Shown here: in pieces, positions 34,465 through 46,316 of the stretch | Layout: every line of letters starts with the position of its first letter | How positions within the stretch are numbered: the first letter of the stretch is position 1 | NCBI GenBank assembly: GCA_003013855.2 | Contig: ML058408.1 | Location: 5,705,001 to 5,769,000 of the forward strand | DNA from: Liriodendron chinense | Taxonomy: Eukaryota; Streptophyta; Magnoliopsida; Magnoliales; Magnoliaceae | Direction of reading: 5' to 3' | DNA: 64,000 bases | Made by a program: the position numbers and the translations under genes | Notes under the pieces: model-generated | The model's input: only the letters and a program-made list of their open reading frames with translations | Told to the model about the DNA's origin: nothing | The model's database searches: none

Positions 34465-36382
34465 GGATGATGCAACAATACTCGAGGAACGAGATTGTGC
34501 AAGAGTGGACCCCACGATTCCATTATCATGAGTAGCACATGAGAATTTGAACTAATTTTTGGACCAAGTTTCCTAATTTTATCTACCACCAATTCCCTTA
34601 TCTGTTTCTACCTTGAGATTGGTTGGAGATTAGTATTAAAGATTAGATAGAAAGGTCCCAACAACCTTATTTTTTTACTGTTGGGACAAGTATGCCATCA
34701 CATACCTGCATATGTGAATGCACAAACATGGCATGCATTTGAATACCATTGCATACACCCCAGGGCATATGTAGATGGTATATGCAATCCAATGGCCATC
34801 CAACGTGGAAAAATCACCTATGTGATCGCATATGACAACATTGGATACGATATATGATGAATCGGATGTCAAGGAAGATACAAGTGCCTGAAGATGCAAT
34901 TAATGATGAATTAAATGTTGGATCAACTGACACTTCTGTTGTATGCATGGTTGTGACTAATTAGACAAGATGTAGAAATCAATAGCCACGTTGCTGGAGT
35001 CTAACAAAGAACGATCACAACTACCGTCAAGTCAGTCACTGGACTTGTTGACAGTAGATCTTGCACATCATGTTGAGAAGATCCCAGAGATCCAAGGAGA
35101 TGATCCAAGCAATTGATGCGGATCAAACAAGGATGATTACATCCCCAACTTCCATCAAAGTTGAAGAGGCTACTGTGTAAAGCTGCATCATGTTCAATGG
35201 TTTGCAAGGAATCAAACTTGAGAGCAAGTTTCTCCCAACCTAGGAGTATAATGCAGCCTTAATCGAGGAACAAGATAGTGCAAAGTGTGGAACCTGTAGT
35301 CTCATCATTGTGGGTCCCACTTGAGAACATAATACCATTGATTGATTGACTTTCTTAAATAATTGAGCACCTCAAAATCGAGCATTTTTTCATTCATGAG
35401 GATGTGCCCAATGAACATACCATCAATCTGAGCTCTGACAAAGGGCCAATGTCAACTGTGAATCCGTTGAGTACCTCAACATCAAAGGGGATCTGATATA
35501 TGATGGATCCAATGTCGACAAAGACAGTGCCTGAAGAAATTGCAATCGTAGATTATTCCACTGTTGATGGATTGACAAATGCAATTAATGATGACTCAAC
35601 TGTTGGATCAACCGAACTTCTACTGTTACATGCATGGTTGTGACAAATGTGGACAAGATGGAGAAACCAATGTTCAGATTGATAGAGTCTGACAAAGAAC
35701 AATCTCAACTATGATCAAGTCAGTCGCTCTACAGCCAGACCATGCACATCAACTTTGAGAAGATCCCAAAGATCCAATGACATGATCCAAGCAATCAAGC
35801 GGATCAAACAGGGATGATTAAATCACCAACTTGTATCAAAGTTCAAGAAGAGGTGCATCATTTCAATGTAGGAAAAAAGAAAAGAAAAAGTCAAGGGTGA
35901 GTTTCTCCCAACCTGGGAGTATGATTGACGTAGGATGCCCTAATTATGATGCATGCTCATGAACTCATATAATCCAGTGCAAATAAAAGACAATAATAAT
36001 ATAAAATCTAGCATCAATTATCATGAACTAAGAAAATCACAAGGAGACATGCAATGGAGCGGGCCATTCATCACAACCATGAAGTATGAGATTCAATTAT
36101 TGCTATGTTGGATCCGACGAGGCATGGAACCTCTCGACCTTGTATGGTCTTAACCCAATCGATCAATGGAGATCACTAGTCTGAAGAATCAAAGGGTTTC
36201 TCGGATTAGGGATTCGAAAATTTGAGGGATTAGGGTTGGGGATCAATTCTCAGATTTTGATCATGGAAAATAAACAAATAAGGATTTGAAGTAATGCTAA
36301 TAGGAAATAGATTACCTGGAAGAAATTGGAGGGGCACAAGAAGAAAAGAGAAGAAGGAGATTAAGGAAGAAGAAGAAGCACC

Positions 36383-36417
<35 letters not shown>

Positions 36418-36970
36418 GGCAACCAAAAGTTTGCTCTTTTTCATTAATCAACAACTAATCTCGTTTTTAGGGCTGAGCCCTATTAAATAACCAATAAGAA
36501 AACATGAAAAATATCAAAATACCCTTAAAAATTAAGAAAAAACGGAACTTAAAACAAATTGCGCAAAAGTTCAGGCGCTCGGGTGCCCAAAGACTTCCAA
36601 AAACGTCTAAAAACCCTCCTACACGTGTCCTCTCAATGTGGGTCTTCAATGTGTCAAATCACGTGTAGGGTCTTCAATGCTCCTCAATAGTCGCCTAGCC
36701 ACAAGGAAGATGCTTGTGGTGGGCGCTTTCTTCGTTGGTAGACTCTAAAAGGTCTTGTGTCCTTATCAATGATGCAACCATAATCGAGGAAGATTGCAAA
36801 AAGCCTAGACTAAGGAGTCCCATCATTTGTGGGTTCCACTTGAACTCCTTTTAGAACCAAGTTTCTTGATCTTATCCACCGTCTGTTTTCTTGTCTGTTA
36901 GTTAAACTCCAAGATTGGTTGGAGGCTAGTATTAGAGATTACATAGAGATTGAAATAGTTTAAAGTTTTG
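34465..36970. repeat. Tandem repeat of about 0.7-0.8 kb, at least 2.3 units, split by a solo LTR
   Basis: A junction motif (TGCAACAATACTCGAGGAAC and variants) occurs at 34471, 35252 and 36773. Long matches such as GATGATCCAAGCAATTGATG (35100) and GACATGATCCAAGCAATCAA (35779) confirm the periodicity. Unit lengths are about 781 and, with the LTR removed, about 673. No coding region and no known family was recognised. Confidence 0.8.
35926..36768 (-). mobile_element. Gypsy solo LTR, 843 bp
   Basis: Plus-strand ends are TGACGTAGG and GTGTCCTTATCA. On the minus strand the start TGATAAGGACAC matches the LTR family of gypsy 3. A perfect 5-bp duplication ATGAT flanks it (35921-35925 and 36769-36773), and removing it restores the junction motif of the surrounding tandem repeat. 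It contains a GA microsatellite (36385-36413) and no coding region. Confidence 0.9.
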
Positions 36971-37146
36971 TAGACCTTCATAAATAAACGTAGATTTGGA
37001 AATTTAAAAACTGTTAGTGATCAATAGTATTTTTTAAGCGCTCGAAATTTAAAAACTGTTAGTGAAGGTTGACATCTAGACCCCTTGTGCCGCTAAGGGA
37101 TGTTTCCGTGGACAGGGTGTCGTTCATACTTTCTTGGGACGCTCAC

Positions 37147-37473
37147 AGGGTTTCATACCTGATTATCCCCCGCTGATTTTGTTGGCATTTCTCATTTATG
37201 TGGCCACCCATACACGTCACCACAACGATCCAAATAGACCGCTTCAAAGGTCCTGCCATTGGGCATGATCATTGTTCGAAATATCCTTGATATTATTGAA
37301 ATATTCCCAATTATCTCCTTTTGATTTCTATCGTAGGGTTTCATACCTGATTATCCCCTGCTGATTTTGTTGCCATTTCTTTCTCATTTATGTGGTTGCC
37401 CATACACGTCACCACAACAATCTAAATAGACCGCTTCAAAGGTCCTGCCATTGGGCATGATCATTGTTCGAAG
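37147..37473. repeat. Tandem duplication, period about 187
   Basis: 37147-37282 and 37334-37473 are nearly identical (both contain GGGTTTCATACCTGATTATC and TGGGCATGATCATTGTTCGA). A shorter duplication, AAATTTAAAAACTGTTAGTG, lies just upstream at about 36999 and 37045. Confidence 0.9.
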
Positions 37474-37494
37474 TATCTATTAGTGCAATTTTTT

Positions 37495-39275
37495 ATGGCA
37501 TACTTGTGCACCTTATTTGTCAATTACGTAGGTCAGTGAGTCTAATATCGGTTGAGCTTAAAGAAGACAGACTGAAGACTCAAGCGAACCTGCTGCATCA
37601 AGGAAGAAGAAACATGTAAAAGAGATGCCTTGGTGAGCCTTGAACCTTGAACCAAACAAAAACCCAAACCTCTAGATGACCTTGAACCATTAGGCATACT
37701 TGTAGTCCTCTTAGAATGGCCTTAGGTGTCCCAAAAGACAACCCAAAGAATGGCCCAAAAGGTGCTTGAGCGGCTGTGAAAATACACAAGAAACAACTAA
37801 CTCAAAAGGTCTGAAGACCTATCTAGACCTGTTTGAAGACAGGTCGGGACCGGTCATCCGACCGGTCGTGACCGACCCAGATTGGACAGCAACAATACTT
37901 TTGTCTAGGCCTCTATTAGACTGATTGACTAGCAATATTCGACCGGTCGGGGACCCCTAGCCGACCGGTGAGCCGTTTTCTATCCGTTGGAGCTCGAACT
38001 CTTTATATATGGAGCTCAATTTTTGGGCATTGTGAGAGCGTTTTGAGAGCCTATTAGCCACACCATTTGCACATCATATGGGGCCTCAAAGAGGAGGAGA
38101 TTTAAGTCATATCTTTTGTGTTTAATCACAAGTGAGGGCATTCAAATGCAAACCTAGAGATGACTTGATTCTTCTCTCAATCCTAGAGGTGAGACACTAA
38201 ACCACATAGTAAAATCTCTTGTCCAAGACCTCTAGAAGACCCTCTAGGTAAATCTCATAGTTAGAACAAGTTACATATCTCATGTAGGAGATTCAACCAT
38301 CCTCCCATCACCTTGGTCATCTTGAAGAAGATCATATGCAAGGCCTTTGATCGATGGAGTTGAAGCATTGGCAAAGCGGCGATATTATTGATCGGGGGAG
38401 CAAAAGGGGAGCTGATTCAAGCACGAGAGAGTGAGAAGAAGCAACTCAAACTACGCTACAAAAGAGGCTCAATTCGACAAGTGTCAAGTGTAAGAGTCTT
38501 GTTGCACTCCTTCCTCATGGAGGATTGAGTGTGAGAGTTTGGATTTACAAACTCGAACAAGTCTCCATGGGGAGCCTCCGGCGGGAGCGTACGCTAGGTT
38601 CTAGGATTAGAACTGAAGGGTAGGGAGGATCCTTGTCAAACTCTTGGGTTGGATGAAACCCGTAAACATCTTGGTTGAGAGATGAACCCGTAAAATCTCC
38701 TTCATAGGTTGGGAGGAACCTTGTCAAACTCTCCGGTAGGGTGGAATTGATTTGAAACACCTAGGTTGGGAGGAACCTGATTTAAACTCCCTAGTGAATG
38801 CCGGTGTGCTGATAGAGATGAGTACTTGAACTAGGAGTGGAGTAGACCTAAAGTCGAACTACTATACATGCTTGTGTTTGTGATTGATTTGAGCACATTG
38901 TTATCTTAGCATTGTATATTTAATTATTTAATTATGAATGCTTAATCGGAATATATGCTCAGCACTAGTTAGGCACATTCACACACAACATGTACTTTCA
39001 TTAAATAGTGTAGACTTGAGCTCATATGATCCATTCTCATATAGTCTACATAGGTTGCATAGATTAGGTTCTTAATTAGTCAAATCATTTGATTATCTAT
39101 GCATGCTTAGACTAGGTTGTTTTATTGCTTATTATATGCTAGCCTTGTGATTGGACCCACTTAAGCTTGGAAGCTATGTGTTCTTGCTTAATTAGTTTAA
39201 TTAGGCAAGAGCTTTTCAAAAGGGATTTTTAAAATGTCCTCCCCCCCCCCCCCCCCCCCCCCCCCCCCAGGACTT
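37495..39275 (+). repeat. SIRE-like copia LTR, 3' truncated
   Basis: Shares with the LTR-like region at 60520-62580 the GACCGGTC-rich section (37836-37985 here), a long middle part, a GGAGTGGAGTAG stretch (38846) and an end rich in C followed by AGGACTTAG or AAGACATTAG. In the 62.5-kb copy this precedes a primer site. Here the C run is expanded to 28 and no primer site follows, so the end is truncated. The start is not defined. Confidence 0.6.
39241..39268. repeat. Poly-C tract, 28 bases
   Basis: Uninterrupted run of C at the position of the short C-rich stretch in the related LTR near 62525. Confidence 0.9.
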
Positions 39276-39279
39276 AGCC

Positions 39280-40160
39280 ATAGTACTATAAAGCTCCGAA
39301 AGCTTTCGCACGTAAAGCATAGGATGTCGTGTTATCCCTGATATTATCCGTATCTTCAGCTCGGTGATACTGATAAAATTGGTAGCAATACCGATAACAC
39401 TGGTAATTTTAGAAATTCCTGGTATCAGCGATGTATCACTAAGTATCCCCATTGTGTTGATATCGCCAATATTTTCAACTGTGTAAATTCCAGGAGCGCT
39501 TGTATTGCCAATGTATTGATTTCGCCAATGTATCGCTATTGCCAATATTTTCGACTATGTAAATTCCAGTTGTCACTTGAATCGCCAATTTATCGGCAAT
39601 ATTTTGAGAATATCGTCAATGTTTCGATATCGCCAAAAATTTGTTTATGAAAAAAATTCCATTTCAAATTTTTTATGGGCATATGGTTGTATTTAGTGTT
39701 CAATTTGTCGATGATAATATCTATTATATTGTGATATTATTGTTATCACAACATGGACGATATTAAGATCGCAATCTTTCATTTCCTTTCTAGTTGCCGA
39801 TGATTTCTCAGTGAAATTTCTTGTTGTCGATATTCTAAAATATCGATGAATGTTTAGATGGAAGGTTGGATGGATAGATGGGATGGATTGGATGGTTGGA
39901 CTAATTTCTTACGGCAACACATGCTTGTAGGCCCCCAATAAATGGAAACTTATTATGTATGCATTCTTTTGCAAATTTTATTTCTAAATATGCAAATATG
40001 TGTATTTTAGTATCTTCTGAAGTTTCATTGAAAAATTCCACTGTTTTCCCCATGCTTCTCTACATTTTTTATTATTGGTGATATTATTAGTGATATCGAT
40101 ATTGTTTCCATATCCTCGACCAATGAAACTTGTAGTGACACCAATACATAAACACTGGGC
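39280..40160. repeat. CGAT/CCAATAT-rich non-coding repeat
   Basis: Recurrent words such as ATCGCCAATATTTTC and GTAAATTCCAG are spaced through 39400-39640. It resembles a decayed non-autonomous DNA transposon, related in word usage to the hAT element at 53271, but I could not define termini. Confidence 0.35.
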
Positions 40161-40414
40161 ATGATTAACCAGCCGAAGACCCCTTTGACGGGTTGATGGC
40201 TCTTTTTCTTAGCAAGATGGATGTTGGCATGACCTAGACATTGATGGCAAGTTACAATGGTTGGAGAAGTCTAACTTATAACATGTATTTAGCTTGCCCA
40301 CTAGACAAGAAAAAGAGGCTCCTGCATTCATGTCCTTCAGCAAGTGTCTATCTGGGGCCAAATTCCTTCATAGTGACAAGAGAGGTTGTAAAAATGAGCA
40401 ACTAACATGGCTTG
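40161..40414. other. No gene seen
   Basis: Short gap between the repeat above and the plant mobile domain gene. Nothing recognised. Confidence 0.4.
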
Positions 40415-43400
40415 TCAATTGTGAAACAAAGCAACTAACATGGCTTCATGAGAAGAAGAGACTTCTGCTGTCACGAGACATATGTGATGAGCAGTGGGAG
40501 GAATCGTGATAGGGGCAGTATTTGGTTTGTCCTTCGTAAAAATGTCCCTCGGAAATGGGGTGTCGTTGACACTGTAGGATATGACGATGTTCGGATCTGG
40601 AGAATATGTGAAGGCTTCGCACTCTATTGGTTCTTGTCCTCCTTCCACCGGAACATTCGCGTTGTTGCCCTGCTTAGTTTCTTCAAGAAGATCTTCTGTT
40701 GTGGCCCTAATATCCTCATTATCATCAATTTGCACATCTTCGTCATCTCCTTCTTTATCGAACTCTTCGGAATGACTATCATGCTCATCAAAGTCATTAC
40801 TCTCTGTTGTTCCTGCATTGTCATCCTTGCTGCTTGTACTATCTTCGTCGGCAGACTCTTCCTCTACAATTTGTTTGCCCTTGTTCGAAGAGCTAGCTTT
40901 ATTGGTAGTCACTCTTGACCTTGCAGGGGTCGAGGAGGCGCTTTGCCTAGACTGTCTGACTAAGGGAGAGACAACGGGCACCTGATGTTGATCAAGAGAG
41001 GTAACGACTACATGGCAACAGTTCGTGGGTGGCCGACACAACCCATGTTGCTAGAATTAGAGAACCTCCTAATAAATCAAGAGTCTCTAGCTAGGCGAAT
41101 GGCTGGACTCTCGATTAAGGAGAGTAAGGAGGCTCTTTTCTCCGGAAAAGGGAAGAGGAGTTCTCATCTCCGAAGTAGTTGGTGATGCACCCTGCGCAGC
41201 AGAACCTACAACGGAAGAAGGAGCAGAAGGTCCCGGTAATGTTTCTACTTGAGTAATAGGCACTTCTTCAATAAGGGTTGGTGATGGCAAGTTTACTTCA
41301 TTATTATCTTTTTTTGCCACTGGAATGGTTTCTGTAGTTGGTTGCTTTTCTGCTCTCCCTCTAGCAGGCTGTGCTGTATTCAGAGGATCACCCCATGCGA
41401 TCCATCCTTCAAGTGTATTAGCAGGCTTGAGCTGGCGGATGGGCTCATCTATAGAAATGGCAAAGCACGCCTGACCACGAGCAGGGGCATGTTCTTTCTC
41501 TGATATATAACCGATTCCTTGATCGGTCATATAGTTCCTGAGCCGAGGAGGAGGTACCCATACAGAGTAGTTCACTGAGTGGCTGTGACGAACCAGATGA
41601 TATTGATGTGCCCACCATCGTATCCAGACATATGAATCGTGAAAATCCTGCTTATAGCCTGGTATGACGAAGCGAGCCCCTGTATTTACTGTCAATAGTT
41701 TTTTCCATACAAAAGCCCAGTTGTATGGACCCACTCCATAGCTTCTCATCGATCTGGTGACCTCTTTGGAAGTCCTAGGTATTGTTTGGTCAAAACCAAA
41801 TTGACGAGCAAATCTACTCGGATAGTAGAGCTTGCTCTAAAATTCGCTGTCCTCCCTCAGCGGCAAACTGCAAGATCCGATGGAGATGAAGAAGTGCCAC
41901 TCAGTCTGTGATAGGGAAGGCATATTGACCTTGTCTCTATCTTCGACGCATTCGGTGATGGGAAAGTGATTAAACAAGGACTCCGTGCTTTCGATCTTGT
42001 CCATCACCCAAGTATAAGTCTTCTTAGTCATCTTTCTGCTTTGATAATGCCACAACGGAAGGTGCTTGGGGTTCTCGTAGGCTCTATCTGAATCCTCGTA
42101 TGTCCATGGGAAATATATCCCGAGCCAACCTACGAAGTAGTGCCACGGCATGTATGTTGAGGAGGCTTCCGTAGTTGGATACTTGCAATGTGTCGTTGCA
42201 TCCCCAAAAGCTCAGTACAGAGAGCAAAGTACTGGGGGAGCCAGCGAATATCTCTTTCCCTCCACCATAGCTCCAACAACTACAAATATAGTAGGCCTGA
42301 TGCCGTCAGCCCACTTAGAACTTGGGAGCACCACCGAGCTCAACCAATATGCAAGGAAGCCAGCCGATTCACACGAGGGAGAGAAGCCTTGAGAGTGCTT
42401 GATTTTTCGTCTATTATCAGCAAGGTCTGGATTGTTGCTTCCTGCAAATCTGCAAAAGGGGTAATTATTAAGAAAGAAAGAGAGAAAGAAGTAGCTCAAG
42501 AGTCATATATGATAATGAGATGAATTTGGTAGAAACAAGAGAGCATATTGAAGATCGTGGGAAAAGTGTGCTAGCCATGTCAAATAGAGTATCCTCTTGA
42601 TGTTGGGAAATTTCGCATAATCTAAGAAGAGCTCCATAGTAGCCTTTGAAATCAAGGGCTTGCGGCTGTTGGAGGAGAATTGCGTGAATTCCTCATTTGT
42701 CGGCACAAATTCATCAAAGAAACGGCCTGTAATCTGAAGTCCGGTGATTTTGAAAAGATCCAAGAGTGTTATGCTGACTTTGCCAATGGACAGGTGGAAG
42801 GAATTGGTGGTAGGGCACCAGTAGTTAAGAAAACCCTTGAAAATTGTCACATCGCGACAAAAATGATTCGATGTAACTTCGATAGCATCGAAAATTCCAT
42901 TGTCGATAAGGGTCTTGGAGTACTTATTAAGGATCACCTTAGCCCAACCATTGTAGTAATCGCGTGATGAAAGGAAACTGCGGGTACAAAATTCTGAGGT
43001 ACCCCAGATGGTAGCATTGTCAATAATGCTAGCCTGGAACCACTGTCTATCAACCAACCATCCAAGATGTTTTCTCTTTATTGACCTAATTTTTTGTAAA
43101 GAGAACTTTGTTGCGAGCTATCACGTCTGTCGATTCACTTTGAAGCATAGAAAGGCAGTGTTGTAAGGTCAAGGGAATAGTGATCAGCTCGTCTCAATAA
43201 GGACTTTTAAACTTGATCGTACTCTAGGGCACCTTGATGCTGTCCCAAGTATTCTGCAAACGGGTCTTATTTAATTTCCTAGATCTTCTCTTGTAGCTGG
43301 CCGGCTTTGCTCTTCTTTTGTTTCTTCTTGGTGAAAGTAGGAGGTGGACTATCCTCCTTGGCTGGAGGCCTGCTACTTTTTGTGCAAAGGTGAGAAGTTG

Positions 43401-43712
43401 TTTTCACCCATTCCTCGCAATCTGACTCAGAGCCCTTCCTGGGTGGTCTCTTTACATCGCCGATGGCTATAGCAGTGCGGGTGGGGCTTGAAAAATGGCT
43501 GATCCACTCTAAAAATCTATCCCCTGGGGAGCGGGCCTTTTAAATAAAGTAGGATTGCTAGCAGTGGCTTTGGCCCTCTTTGTTGGGTGCTCAAATGGTG
43601 TAGGAGATGATAGCAAGCAAGGAGTTTCGGATGGATTTTGAGTTCGACTCCTTGTCTGACACAGAGGAGTAGAGGACATTGCAGAAGCTCGAGTACTCTT
43701 CTTTTTCGCCAT
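40415..43712 (-). pseudogene. Plant mobile domain (PMD, aminotransferase-like) gene with intact intron, nonsense-riddled
   Basis: Reading down from 43712: a basic Ser/Lys-rich N-terminus (MAKKKSTRASAMSSTPL), then the PMD core: WFQASIIDNATIWGTSEFC, GFLNYWCPTTNSFHLSIGKV and SITLLDLFKITGL (42503-43057). An 87-base GT-AG intron (42450-42536) joins LL to FAGSNN in frame. The second part has FLAYWLSSVVLP, GKRYSLAPPVL, PWHYFVGWLGIYFPW and YVWIRWWAHQYHLVRH, then a Ser/Asp/Glu-rich acidic tail (40415-41000). PMD proteins derive from or travel with transposons, both Mutator-like elements and antisense ORFs of gypsy elements. Six stops interrupt the second exon (42212, 41837, 41087, 41069, 41057, 41051), all at likely Gln or Arg codons. 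The N-terminal exon joins in a different frame. Confidence 0.8.
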
Positions 43713-43895
43713 CTTTGACCTACTAGAAAGAAACAGGGAGGGATTAAGCGTTGGAAGTTTTTGAAGTTCTAAAGACAAGTTTTGGCGCTTAAAAAGACAA
43801 GTTATGGTACTTAGAAAAAAGATTCTCATACTTAGAAAAATCAGAAAAATTGGTAGAGTTCCGGGACTTGAAAGATTTGTTGCCGAAGCAAACTA

Positions 43896-44703
43896 GTTAC
43901 GCGGTCGCGTAACAGGATGAGGTGTTACGCGATCGCATAACGCAGAGACAGAGGTGCAGAATCGCAGCACAAAGGAGGTATGAGTGAAAAAATGAAGGGG
44001 GGATTCGAGTTTATATAGGCGCCAGGCCTAGATGTGTTACGCGGTTGCGTAACTCTTCGTGGTCACGTAACTCTTCCTCTTTGCGTAACTTCTAGTGATT
44101 GTGTAGCTGGAACTAGTGTGGAAAATTTTGAAAATAAGGTGATCAATCCACCTACGGTTCCATTTTGAAGAAACCAAAGAGGATCGAGGGGGCATTTGTT
44201 AAGGCACAAAAAATAGAAAGAGAGAGAAGAAAAGAACAAAGAGGAAGTTGAAGAAACATGTTACGTGGCCCCATAACTTAAGACATGTTACGTGGTTGCA
44301 TAACTCATTTGTACAGTTGCTAAAAGGGCGTAATTGCTAAAAGGGGAACTAGATTGCTACTGAAGGTGTTACACGGCCGTGTAACATATCTGAGTTACGC
44401 GGCTGCGTACTATGTTTGAATGGTTGATTGTTTTGTTCGAGTTGAGGGTTTCACACGTGCAGAGGTCTATAAATGCCCCTTGGGATTCTCATTTAAAAAA
44501 AGTCAAGAATTCAGAGCTCCTTCCAAGATTCAGAGAGGTATGAAGGAAGACTCGTGCAACAACTCCATATCAGGAGGAATACATTAGCCATAGTCGATGT
44601 ATCCTAGGAAAAGGAGAAGTTCAGGAGGTTTTGAAGGGATAAAAGTGTTCCGCAGACAAGTTACGCGGCCGCGTATCTTGTCCTAGTTACGGGGTTGCCT
44701 AAT
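43896..44703. repeat. Dispersed array of about ten GTTACGCG palindromes
   Basis: Perfect or near-perfect 18-base palindromes of the form GTTACGCGGYYGCGTAAC occur at 43896, 43924, 44036, 44058 (partial), 44260, 44287, 44368 (GTTACACGGCCGTGTAAC, perfect), 44394, 44660 and 44686. They often come in pairs about 25-30 bases apart. The sequence between them differs. They lie just upstream of the PMD gene. Confidence 0.9.
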
Positions 44704-45079
44704 TGATCATGAACCTGCAATATTTGTGTAAAAACAAAGACTTGGGGTTTTGGAAGCAGATTGTTGTCAGCTCAAGAAGTGTTGATGTTCTAGTTTGGGA
44801 TGATGTAATTGCAGTTTTGAAGTATTAAGAACCCGCACCACTTTTCCACCCCATTAGGGGATCATAAGCAGGAGTCAAAATGCTGCCGAGATTTCCTTTC
44901 AGCTTGTGTAATAGTGTATACTTAGACAAATATCTTGTTTTAGAATCAAGGGATGTAACTAAAGGAATGTAAAAGGATTCAGATGAATGAAATATTAGCT
45001 GATGAGCATATTCTCAATTGATTTTCTTTATTATTCTCAAACTATCGATATTCAAATCCCTAAAGCAATATCCAGGACA
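44704..45079. other. No gene seen
   Basis: AT-rich stretch between the palindrome array and the gypsy 4 fragment. Nothing recognised. Confidence 0.4.
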
Positions 45080-46316
45080 AAACAAAAGCCTCAACCTAAG
45101 TCTCTCCACATGATAAACACCAAAGAGTTTGAAAGAGAGACTGAATTTATTCGATGGTGTACACCCTCGTGGTGAGAGATGTTATCTCCGAGGTTAGCGT
45201 AGAGTTGCTACATGAGGTGATTCCGGTGTTAGAGGAGTTTCATGATGTTTTTCCAGAGGGTCTACCGAATGAGCTTCCATCTATGCAGGACATTCAACAT
45301 GCTACTGATTTAGACCTTGGGTCGACTCTACCAAACCTCCCCCACTACTGAATGAACCCCGCAAAGCATGCGAAATTGAAGAAGCAAGTTGATGAGCTTC
45401 TTAGGAAAGGGTTCATTCAGGAAAGTTTAAGTCTGTGTGTTGTGCCATCCCTTCTCACGCCTAAGAAAGATGGCACATGGCTCATGTGCGTGGACAGTTG
45501 GGCCATCAACAAGATCACGGTCAAGTATCAGTTTTCTATACCACGTCTTGACGACATGTTGGATATGATGGCCTATGCCACAATCTTCTCTGAAATTGAC
45601 CTCAAAAGTGGGTATTATCAAATACGTATTCTCCCAAGAGATGAATGGAAGATAACATTCAAGACAAGGATGGGCTATACGAGTGGTTGGTCATGCCTTT
45701 TGACTTGACTAACGCTCCGTGTACGTTCATGAGAGTGATGATTTAGATGTTTAGGCCCTTTGTGGGTAAGTTCTTGGTGGCATGTTTTGACGGCATCCTC
45801 ATTTATAGTACCTCCAAGGAACAACACCTCCACCATTTGAGGCAAGTTTGCAGAGTCCTTAGAAATGAGAAGTTATATGTCAACCCGAAGAAGTGTTCTT
45901 TCATGTCTGATAAAGTTTATCTTCTTAGGGTGCATTGTTTCATCTGAGGGCATGTCTGCAGATCCCGAAAAGTCAAGGCTATATAGTAAGTTGGCCCGAA
46001 CTGCAAAACATTCATGAGATGTATAGCTTTCACTGCTTAACTACTTTTTATAGGCAGTTCATTCGAGGCCTTTAGTTCCATTATGGCTCCTATCATGGAT
46101 TGCATTAAAAAGGAAGAGTTCAAATGGACTAACGCTGTCTCCAAAGCATTCAAGGAGATTAAGGCTAAAGTGATTTAGGCTCTTGTCATGCGCCTTCCCG
46201 ACTTTTCTAAAGTCTTCGAGGTTGCGTGTGACACATCTGGTATAGGTATAGGTGGAGTGCTTAGCCAGGAAGGGCACCTTGTTGCCTATTTTAGTGAGAA
46301 GTTGAACTAGGCAAAG
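45080..46316 (+). pseudogene. Gypsy 4 linker, RT and start of RNase H
   Basis: Begins abruptly with the linker (INTKEFERET), then DIQHATDLDLG, RT with TPKKDGTWLMCVDSWAINKI and RLDDMLDMMAYATIFSEIDL. The catalytic box reads ACFDGILIYS, so one of the two catalytic Asp is Gly. RNase H follows (FSKVFEVACDTSGIGIGGVL near 46200-46265) and stops at 46316, where a 2.6-kb insertion lies. In-frame stops at 45349, 45744 and elsewhere. Gag and protease are missing. Confidence 0.88.

Noticed and set aside
40448..40918. 156-residue open frame on the plus strand
   Set aside because: It is the antisense shadow of the acidic tail of the PMD gene; its Cys/Phe/Ile-rich content has no domain.
43896..44703. CRISPR-like array
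   Set aside because: Palindromes are irregularly spaced, spacers are uneven and the DNA is a plant nuclear genome.
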